A stretch of DNA of 10,133 nt from Anaerolineae bacterium (GTDB lineage Bacteria; Chloroflexota; Anaerolineae; Aggregatilineales; Phototrophicaceae): NCBI GenBank assembly GCA_019912905.1, contig JAIOHO010000976.1, forward strand, positions 1 to 10,133, written 5' to 3'. Within the stretch, counting starts at the first letter, position 1. Every line of letters starts with the position of its first letter. The translations under genes were made by a program, and so were the position numbers. Of the stretch, positions 1 to 5,679 are shown piece by piece. Under the pieces are notes generated by a model. The model worked only from the letters and a program-made list of their open reading frames with translations, was not told where the DNA came from and did no database searches.

Positions 1-313
1 GCGCCTGAGACCCTGCCGTGCCGTTGATGAAGACATGGTCCGGGCGCTGTTTGGCAAACTCGCGGATCGCCACGCCCTCGTCACCGGAGAGTGGACCCAC
101 AATGAGATCGCAGGCCTCCTGATCAATCAGGTCGGCAGCAGCGAGGGCCGCGTAATCCCCGATTGCATTGGTTCCCCGAATGACCAGGTCCACCGGCTGA
201 CCTGCCGCCTGATAATCGAACTCGGCCAGCGCCATCTGCGCGCCCCGAACCCCGTCCTCGCCCAGAATCCGAAACGGCCCTTCCAGTGTGGCAAGTAATC
301 CGATTTTGATCAT
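1..313 (-). CDS. ABC-type branched-chain amino acid-like substrate-binding protein, N-terminal part (partial)
   Basis: The 104 residues visible begin MIKIGLLATLEGPFRILGED and contain the motifs GVRGAQMAL and IVGPLSGDEG. These are typical of the type I periplasmic-binding fold of the LivK/Peripla_BP_6 family, which binds amino acids, amides, urea or related small ligands. The first beta-strand and the ligand-loop region (LEGPF) are present; the rest lies beyond the left edge. The ATG at 313-311 is preceded by an in-frame TAG only four codons upstream, so no signal peptide can be gained by choosing an earlier ATG, GTG or TTG start. The protein therefore begins directly with the mature-type strand. 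This is unusual for a transporter component and resembles cytoplasmic ligand sensors of the same fold such as AmiC. A purine-rich AGGGA sits about 9 nt before the start. It lies downstream of, and codirectional with, the sugar catabolic genes, separated from them by 117 bp. The family call is firm; transport versus sensing is open. Confidence 0.85.
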   Translation of the reverse strand, partial: MIKIGLLATLEGPFRILGEDGVRGAQMALAEFDYQAAGQPVDLVIRGTNAIGDYAALAAADLIDQEACDLIVGPLSGDEGVAIREFAKQRPDHVFINGTAGSQA

Positions 314-430
314 TTTAAGCAGTCCCTATCTCAATCCACAAAGAGTTTTTACCCGCCCATCACGGCGATCTTCTGATATAAGAATAAGGCCGCCTGCGTT
401 CTGTCAGCATTGAGATTGGGTAGCGATTGG

Positions 431-1774
431 TCAGCGCGTGGTCGGGGAGGTCTCCTTCTCCGGCAGTTTCAGCAGATCATCGACGTTCACGGGCAGACCG
501 GTCGCCATCGACTTGTTGGCGCTGATGCCCATCAGGATGGATGCTGCGCCGTCGATGTGCGAAGCCGCACGCTTGAACGGATCATCCGGCGGGTTGGGCG
601 AGAAAATCTGCTCAAGCATGACCGGGTCCGCGCCGCCGTGACCGCCTTTACTGCTGGGAATCTCGGCTTCATAGGGCTGGGCGAACATCGGGTAAACGCG
701 AATCTGGGAATATTTAAAAGTGCCTTTGCTCGCTTCCAGATTCCGGGCTTCATCATCCGAGCCGATGATGACCCCCTCGACCGATTCGATGATGTCCATT
801 TCGGCGCGGCCCTTGGTGCCGGTCACCATCACCTTAAAGCCTTCCCAGGGCGCATAGGCCACCAGGCTGTAGGACAGCAGCGCGCCGCTGCGATAACGGG
901 CGGTCACGGCCATCGTGTCTTCGATGGTCACGGGTTCGCCAAACACGTTACGATCGCGCAGATAGCCGCTGTCGGCTTCAGCGTCCAGATATAACCCGCG
1001 CAGGTTCGGGTCTTGGTCGAGGAACAGCGCGAAGGGGTCGTTCGCCGCCTCCGGTTCGCCGGTGTAGCGCGCATAACTGTAGTGCTCGCCGCGCGCTTCG
1101 GCATTTTCCTTGCCGTAAAACTTGAGGTCGCCCATCGCAAACACGGTTTTTGGATACGAGTCGATCCACCAGTTGATGAGGTCGAAATGATGGGTCGCCT
1201 TGTGGACCAGCAGGCCGCCGGAGTTGTGCTTTTCACGGTGCCAGCGGCGGAAGTAATCCGCGCCGTGATGAGTGTCCAGCACCCAGGCGAAATCGACCAG
1301 GGTGGGCTTGCCGATGGTCCCCTGCATAATGATCTCGCGCAGCCTGGTATAAGCCGGGGCATAACGGTAGTTGAACGTCACCCGCAAGTGTTTGCCGGTG
1401 CGCTCGATGGCGTCGAAGATGGCGCTCGCCTTGTGCTCGTCGGTCGTCATCGGCTTTTCGCTGATGGCATCGCAGCCCAACTCCATCGCCCGGACGATGT
1501 ACTGATGGTGCGTGGCGTCGATGGTGGTGACGATGACCGTATCCGGCTTGGTCTCGACAATCATGCGGTCGAAGTCGCTGGCCGGATAGGTCGGGATGGG
1601 GTCCTGGCCGAAGTCGGATTGCAGGCGGGCGTTGTAGAAATTCATGCGGGTCTGGCTCAGATCGCAGAACGCCACCAGTTCCGCCGAATCGCGGTAGGTA
1701 TCGGCGATGGCCCGCACATACATCCCAGCTCGACCGCCGGTTCCAACCAGCGCATAACGTTTGCGTGCTGTCAC
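431..1774 (-). CDS. Gfo/Idh/MocA family NAD(P)-dependent oxidoreductase
   Basis: This 447-residue protein has an N-terminal Rossmann fold with the dinucleotide-binding loop GTGGRAG at residues 11-17. The family signature EKP is at 106-108, where the Lys contacts the nicotinamide and substrate. The C-terminal alpha/beta domain carries SGGLLVHKATHHFDLINWW at 185-203; H195 and D198 fall at the usual catalytic-site positions. Residues about 220-290 form the long insert (YGKENAEARG, RDRNVFGEPVTIEDTMAV) seen in one Gfo/Idh subgroup that is common near glycosidases. Family members oxidise or reduce sugars, inositols or sugar derivatives in the cytoplasm. There is no signal peptide. The start is a GTG at 1774-1772 with AGAGGA about 7 nt upstream. 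It follows the GH51 gene by 39 bp, so the two are probably co-transcribed and the substrate is likely a sugar released by the upstream hydrolases. The exact substrate cannot be read from sequence. Confidence 0.93.
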   Translation of the reverse strand: MTARKRYALVGTGGRAGMYVRAIADTYRDSAELVAFCDLSQTRMNFYNARLQSDFGQDPIPTYPASDFDRMIVETKPDTVIVTTIDATHHQYIVRAMELGCDAISEKPMTTDEHKASAIFDAIERTGKHLRVTFNYRYAPAYTRLREIIMQGTIGKPTLVDFAWVLDTHHGADYFRRWHREKHNSGGLLVHKATHHFDLINWWIDSYPKTVFAMGDLKFYGKENAEARGEHYSYARYTGEPEAANDPFALFLDQDPNLRGLYLDAEADSGYLRDRNVFGEPVTIEDTMAVTARYRSGALLSYSLVAYAPWEGFKVMVTGTKGRAEMDIIESVEGVIIGSDDEARNLEASKGTFKYSQIRVYPMFAQPYEAEIPSSKGGHGGADPVMLEQIFSPNPPDDPFKRAASHIDGAASILMGISANKSMATGLPVNVDDLLKLPEKETSPTTR

Positions 1775-1813
1775 GATGTTCCTCTCAAAAAAGTTTGGCG
1801 AAAAACAACGCCT

Positions 1814-3280
1814 TTATGATACCGCACAGGTCAGCGCTGTCACGGAATGCGGTTCGAAGGCATAGGTCCATGCGCGGCCCTGGGCGTTCAGCATCGTTTC
1901 GCGGGTGACCACCCCATCCGGCGTTTCAAACCCGTTGACCGCTTTGATGTCCGGTCCGTTCACCACCCGCGCCGTAACGGGTCCGGCAAACGCCCCCGTG
2001 GTCAGCGAAATGGTCGTCTCCAGCGCCTGATCCGGGCTGCGGTTGACGACGAACACGGTCATCTGACGGCGAGCCTCGTCCAGCGTGGCGGAGACATCGA
2101 GTACGCGCACGCCGCTGAAGGTGCCCCCAGAGAAGGTGTCGCCCTGCCAGAAGACATCCAGCGCGGTCGGGCCGCAGTGCTGGCTGAACAATTCGAAGGG
2201 GTAGAAAATCGTCTCCAGGAACAAGCCATCCTCGCGGGTGAAGATGGGCGCGATGCTGTTGACGATCTGGGCAATGTTCGCCATCTTGACCGAGCGCGCA
2301 TGGCGGATGAAGGCGTTCAGGTGCATGGCGATGACCAGCGCATCCTCCAGGTTGTAGTTTTCTTCCGGCAGGTGGACGCCGCCCTGGACATGAGGCCGGT
2401 ACGAGATATTCCATTCATCGACGGCGATGGCGATATCCCGCTGAATGGCGTTGTCCAGTTTCAGAGCGTCGATGAGGCCCTCGGTGGCGGTCAGGCGGGC
2501 CTCCAACAACTCGGAGAGAGTCATGTACTTCAGGAAATCATCTTCCCGGTTGCCGACATACCAGTGCACCGACAGGTAGTCGATCAAATCCCCGGCCTGT
2601 TCCAGCAGCAGTTGAGTCCGCTCGACGATGTTGTGCTCCCAGTGGCAGAAGGCCGCCGCCAGCAGCTTGATTTCGGGATCGACCCATCGCATGGTCTTGG
2701 CAAATTCCGTATAGGCACGGGCATATTCCTGCGGCGTCTTGTAACCGATCTGCCAGTGACCATCCACCTCATTGCCGACCCCCCAGTATTTGACGCGGTG
2801 CGGGGCCTCGAAGCCGTTGGCGCGGCGCAGCTTGACCAGCGCCGTATCCGCCGTGCCGTTGCAATATTCCACCCAGTCGCGGGCTTCGCGCATATCGCCG
2901 TCGCCGCAGTTGACCACCAGGTACGGTTCGCTGTCGATCTGGCGGCAGAACTGGATAAATTCGTCGGTGCCGAAGTGATTGGTCTCGACCGTGTGCCAGG
3001 CCAGTTCCGGGCGGGCTGGGCGCTGGTCAATCGGTCCGATGCCATCGCGCCAGCGGTAGCCGGACACAAAATTGCCGCCGGGATAACGAATGTTGCTGAA
3101 TTTCAGGCGGCGCAGCGCGTTCAGGACATCGGTGCGGAGTCCCTGCTCGTCGGCCAGCGGCGACCCCGGCTCATAGACCCCCCCATACACGGCGCGGCCA
3201 AAGTGCTCCAGAAAACCGCCGAAGATGTTGCGGTCGATGGTCGCAATGGGGCGTTCGAGATCAATGCGAATGGTGTTCAT
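1814..3280 (-). CDS. abfA: GH51 alpha-N-arabinofuranosidase
   Basis: This 488-residue enzyme would remove terminal alpha-L-arabinofuranose from arabinan, arabinoxylan or arabinogalactan oligosaccharides by a retaining mechanism. The N-terminal part has the hallmark FGGFLEHFGRAVYGG and the strand motif NIRYPGGNFVSGYRW. The acid/base Glu lies in WGVGNEVDGHW (E171 from the chosen start) and the nucleophile Glu in AVDEWN (E289). That spacing of 118 agrees with characterised GH51 enzymes. The last ~150 residues form the expected beta-rich C-terminal domain. Length is normal for the family and there is no signal peptide, so it acts in the cytoplasm, as most GH51 enzymes of this type do. An in-frame ATG at 3307 would add nine residues (MDLVEKDNI). 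I prefer 3280 because family members begin at MNTIRI-like sequence, but neither start has a strong ribosome site. It lies between the GH50-like hydrolase and the oxidoreductase, all in the same direction. Confidence 0.95.
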   Translation of the reverse strand: MNTIRIDLERPIATIDRNIFGGFLEHFGRAVYGGVYEPGSPLADEQGLRTDVLNALRRLKFSNIRYPGGNFVSGYRWRDGIGPIDQRPARPELAWHTVETNHFGTDEFIQFCRQIDSEPYLVVNCGDGDMREARDWVEYCNGTADTALVKLRRANGFEAPHRVKYWGVGNEVDGHWQIGYKTPQEYARAYTEFAKTMRWVDPEIKLLAAAFCHWEHNIVERTQLLLEQAGDLIDYLSVHWYVGNREDDFLKYMTLSELLEARLTATEGLIDALKLDNAIQRDIAIAVDEWNISYRPHVQGGVHLPEENYNLEDALVIAMHLNAFIRHARSVKMANIAQIVNSIAPIFTREDGLFLETIFYPFELFSQHCGPTALDVFWQGDTFSGGTFSGVRVLDVSATLDEARRQMTVFVVNRSPDQALETTISLTTGAFAGPVTARVVNGPDIKAVNGFETPDGVVTRETMLNAQGRAWTYAFEPHSVTALTCAVS

Positions 3281-3315
3281 GATGTTGTCTTTCTCAACCA
3301 AGTCCATAATAAGCC

Positions 3316-3336
3316 CACAGTCTTTAGTCTTCAGTC
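3316..3336. repeat. Three tandem heptamers sharing AGTC
   Basis: On the plus strand the sequence reads CACAGTC, TTTAGTC, TTCAGTC: three consecutive 7-nt units that all end in AGTC. They sit just upstream of the GH51 start and within the 146-bp gap between the two hydrolase genes. A second heptamer run lies 66 bp away. The pattern resembles the short tandem heptamer repeats known from cyanobacteria, but the run is short and could be degenerate. Direct repeats at 7 nt are not a typical spacing for a DNA-binding dimer. Confidence 0.5.
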
Positions 3337-3402
3337 AGCATTCAAGAGAGCGGAAGACGGTTGTTTCGCTTGACTGACGCAGGATCGAGTCCTTTGGCTA
3401 AT

Positions 3403-3423
3403 GACTCGGGACTCATGACAATC
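3403..3423. repeat. Second heptamer run, GACTCGG GACTCAT GACAATC
   Basis: Three consecutive 7-nt units begin with GAC, and two of them with GACTC. This is the same 7-nt periodicity as the AGTC run at 3316-3336 but in the opposite sense. The unit at 3409-3414 (GGACTC) is also the reverse complement of GAGTCC at 3387-3392, so the transcript could form a 6-bp stem with a 16-nt loop between the two hydrolase genes. There is no U-tract after that stem on either strand, so I do not call a terminator. Confidence 0.45.
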
Positions 3424-3426
3424 AAC

Positions 3427-5442
3427 TCAGAAGAACAGCCGGGACATGTATTCCGGCGCATCCCCGAAGGGCTTGTGCTCCCCCAGCGCGACCGGGTACA
3501 GCCGCCGGTGCGACTGGCGGGCGGCCAGCACCAGCTCATCATAGGGCCGGTGGCAGATGTCCAGAAAGCCGATGTTGTAACATTCGCCGTCGAAGCGCCC
3601 CAACGCCGACTGATCATAATGGGTGAAGTGATGCACACCCACGCACCAGGGGATGGCAGCCGCCGTTTCCAGATAGACACGGTAGGCCTGTCCGCGCGCC
3701 ACCTGATCGCGCACGCGCGGTCCCACACCGGTGGCCGGTAAGCCGACATCCATCGCACCCAGGTGCCATTCGCCGATAAGTGTGGGCAGTTTCAGCGCCT
3801 CGTGAATCGCTTTGAGGCTGTCGGCAGGCACACGCGCTTCATAACAGTTCATGCTGAATACGTCGAAACTGCGCATCCCGCCCAGGCACCAATCCGGCGG
3901 CACGCTGTAATACCGCGCGCCCAGGTTCAGGTGATTGGGATCGACTGCGCGGCAGGCGGCACTGAGCGTGCTGAAATAGCGCTCGACCATGATCGCGCTG
4001 AAATCGGCCAGATCGGTTTGCGCGGCCTCGTTAAGCGGGGCATCCCAGGCGCTTTTCGCCACGGCCTCGAAAGTCGTGTCGAGTTCCCAGGCGCGCGACA
4101 GGCTGGCGGGGTCGCCGTAGCGCTCCCGCAGAAAATCGACCAGTGCCCGGCGGCTGGCATTGGTGGTCATGTTGAACAGCATCCCGGCAGCAGGGGTCTG
4201 CTCCGCGAAGCCCCAGGTCGGCTCGTTCATCAGGAAGTAGCCCACCAGCGCCGGATCGTCGCGCGTTTCAGCCAACTGCTCGGCAAAACGCGCGGCATCG
4301 GCTTCAAAGGCCGGATCAAACACATCCGGGAAATCGCGGAAGATCAGCGGGGCTTTTGGGTCGGCCAAAGGCACCAGGGGGCGCACATAGGGGAACCCGG
4401 CATCGCTGGCGACCGGCCAATCCGACCAGTTGCCGACCGTATTGAACCCGGTGCGGCGCAGTTCGGCCAGGGTGATATTCGACCAGGCGGCATGCCAGGC
4501 ATTGGGACCAAAGGCCCGCATCAAATGCGCCTGCAAGTAATCCACCAGCAGCGCGTCCCCATCATGGGTGACGATGGTGGCGAATTCCGCGTCGGTGTCG
4601 TCCGGCAGCCAGGTCAGCGCGCTTTCCAGCCCGGCGGCGCTGGCGTCAATGGCGGGACGCACGCAGTCCTGCCCGGCAGACCAGAAAGCATAACCTTCAG
4701 GATCGACCAGCCACCAGCGTTCCCCTTCTGCATCCCAATGGGTATGGAAGTACCCGGTTGCATCAAACGTGCGGTAGGTCCATCCGCCCCATTTCGTAAA
4801 ACCATCCGGCCACTGCTGGAGCGGAGCATCCCGAAGCTGATTATGCAGGCGCGTCGTCACTTCCTGAGCATCGCGGCTTTTGCCGGGCCAGGTCCGCAGC
4901 GTGCTCTGGCCGAGGGCGTCCAGCAGGCAGCCTTTGCGCAGGATCGGTTGGGCCAGCCGCAGCGGTTCAGCAGCGGTGACGATCAGTGGGGTCATACACC
5001 AGCGCGTCACCGTATCGCCCCGGCGGGTCACCAGCAGACGCATGCGATCCACCCGGCGCAGATCGACGCGCTGGCCGCCGACACGCGGCTTGAGCCAGGC
5101 GGCTTCCCGGTCATACAGCCAGCGATTCTGATGGACGGAATCGAGCGGGATGCGCATCCGGGCGGAGGCTTCCGGCAGCAGCGAGAAAAAGAACTGGAAC
5201 ACCGGGCCGCTTTCGCCTTCCTGCATTTCCAGCACGAACACCCCGGCGTCATCACCATCCAGCAGCAGATCCGCTGTCAGGTAGCGCGCCCCTGCCAGCG
5301 TACCGACTGCGAATGAATAGGCCAGGCCGTCGTTTACCGCACCAGCGTTATACCAGACGGCATCAAAAATCGGCGTTGGATCGTTTTCGCGGCTGATGCC
5401 GCCGAGCAGGACGTCCGGTTCCAGCGTAAACGGGAGCAGCAT
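3427..5442 (-). CDS. Clan GH-A glycoside hydrolase, GH50/GH42-like (beta-agarase/beta-galactosidase related)
   Basis: This is a 671-residue two-part enzyme. Residues 1 to about 165 are beta-rich (LTADLLLDGDDAGVFVLEM and following) and look like the N-terminal carbohydrate-binding-type sandwich found before GH50 catalytic domains. The (beta/alpha)8 domain starts near ERWWLVDPEGYAFWSAGQD (241-259). A probable acid/base Glu lies in GYFLMNEPTW (E407), and a probable nucleophile in LIGEWHLGAMDVG (E558). The last motif closely recalls the EFHFGALDRG signature of GH50 agarases. Enzymes of this group cleave beta-galactosidic links from the exo or endo side. There is no signal peptide, so the substrate is likely an imported oligosaccharide. 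The start at 5442 is supported by AGAGGA 9 nt upstream. It is the first gene of the leftward cluster, 146 bp before the arabinofuranosidase. The clan assignment is firm, GH50-like is likely, and true agarase activity is doubtful outside an agar-rich setting. Confidence 0.8.
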   Translation of the reverse strand: MLLPFTLEPDVLLGGISRENDPTPIFDAVWYNAGAVNDGLAYSFAVGTLAGARYLTADLLLDGDDAGVFVLEMQEGESGPVFQFFFSLLPEASARMRIPLDSVHQNRWLYDREAAWLKPRVGGQRVDLRRVDRMRLLVTRRGDTVTRWCMTPLIVTAAEPLRLAQPILRKGCLLDALGQSTLRTWPGKSRDAQEVTTRLHNQLRDAPLQQWPDGFTKWGGWTYRTFDATGYFHTHWDAEGERWWLVDPEGYAFWSAGQDCVRPAIDASAAGLESALTWLPDDTDAEFATIVTHDGDALLVDYLQAHLMRAFGPNAWHAAWSNITLAELRRTGFNTVGNWSDWPVASDAGFPYVRPLVPLADPKAPLIFRDFPDVFDPAFEADAARFAEQLAETRDDPALVGYFLMNEPTWGFAEQTPAAGMLFNMTTNASRRALVDFLRERYGDPASLSRAWELDTTFEAVAKSAWDAPLNEAAQTDLADFSAIMVERYFSTLSAACRAVDPNHLNLGARYYSVPPDWCLGGMRSFDVFSMNCYEARVPADSLKAIHEALKLPTLIGEWHLGAMDVGLPATGVGPRVRDQVARGQAYRVYLETAAAIPWCVGVHHFTHYDQSALGRFDGECYNIGFLDICHRPYDELVLAARQSHRRLYPVALGEHKPFGDAPEYMSRLFF

Positions 5443-5621
5443 GGCGATATTTCCTCTGGCTGAAGGCTGCGCAAAGCCCTTTTATTTTGCCACGAATGCC
5501 GCGTCCTGCCGACTCCGGCGTTGAGAAATGGTTCAGGCGTTCGCATTTATGAAGAATTTGTGAAAATCAGAGGACCCATTACCGGGAGCCTCAAGCGGCG
5601 CTATAGTTGAATGGCTGTCTC

Positions 5622-5651
5622 TCGACAGTGGACCCCGCGTCCATGTATAGT
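5622..5651 (+). promoter_or_regulatory. Candidate sigma70 promoter for the GH20 gene
   Basis: TCGACA at 5622-5627 (five of six to TTGACA) is followed after 18 bp by TATAGT at 5646-5651 (five of six to TATAAT). A start about 7 nt later would give a leader of some 20 nt carrying the AGGAGG site. A 5-bp inverted repeat, CTGTC-TCTC-GACAG at 5615-5628, overlaps the -35 element and could be a regulator site. An extra TATAGT at 5602-5607 has no good -35 partner. This is a pattern match only. Confidence 0.5.
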
Positions 5652-5664
5652 GGGAACATCACCT

Positions 5665-5670
5665 AGGAGG
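5665..5670 (+). promoter_or_regulatory. Ribosome binding site AGGAGG that decides the GH20 start
   Basis: A full AGGAGG lies 9 nt before the ATG at 5680. In-frame ATGs also exist at 5611 and 5671. The one at 5671 directly abuts the site and cannot use it, and the one at 5611 lies upstream of both the site and the -10 element. The start at 5680 also gives a protein beginning MPGPTAFLPVPRK, as expected for the N-terminal GH20 domain. Confidence 0.85.
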
Positions 5671-5679
5671 ATGATTTCC

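Larger units (their letters stand above)
5443..5679. other. Divergent intergenic region between the two glycosidase units
   Basis: These 237 bp separate the leftward GH50-like gene from the rightward GH20 gene and must hold promoters for both. The centre is noticeably AT-richer (about 5525-5570) than the surrounding genes. On the leftward side, AGAGGA (read on the minus strand, 5457-5452) serves the GH50-like gene; I could not pick a convincing leftward -35/-10 pair. The rightward half contains the GH20 promoter candidate, a small dyad and AGGAGG, listed separately. I see no RNA gene or additional coding sequence. Confidence 0.7.

Noticed and set aside
328..416. 8-bp inverted repeat ATCTCAAT / ATTGAGAT in the gap before the ligand-binding protein gene
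   Set aside because: The arms are 73 bp apart with no supporting motif, and chance is a fair explanation. I also found no convincing -35/-10 pair in this 117-bp gap.
1787..1812. Possible intrinsic terminator between the GH51 and oxidoreductase genes (minus strand GGCG-loop-CGCC, then T6)
   Set aside because: The stem is only 4 bp with an 8-nt loop, and four bases separate it from the T-tract, which is too weak to call. The short gap favours co-transcription.
1013..1819. Plus-strand frame of 268 codons opposite the oxidoreductase gene
   Set aside because: Antisense shadow. It has no credible ribosome site and no family signature.
1847..3373. Long plus-strand reading frame (508 codons) across the GH51 gene
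   Set aside because: It lies opposite a gene with clear catalytic motifs. Its translation has no recognisable domain and is rich in His, Gln, Arg and Val, as expected of the antisense of a GC-rich gene.
3763..5316. Long plus-strand reading frame (517 codons) opposite the GH50-like gene
   Set aside because: Same reasoning: an antisense shadow of a well-supported gene, with low-complexity composition and no domain motif.
5467..5490. Small hairpin GGCT-GCGCAA-AGCC followed by a T-rich stretch on the plus strand
   Set aside because: It looks terminator-like, but no plus-strand gene ends there and the stem is only 4 bp. On the minus strand it is merely part of the GH50-like leader.
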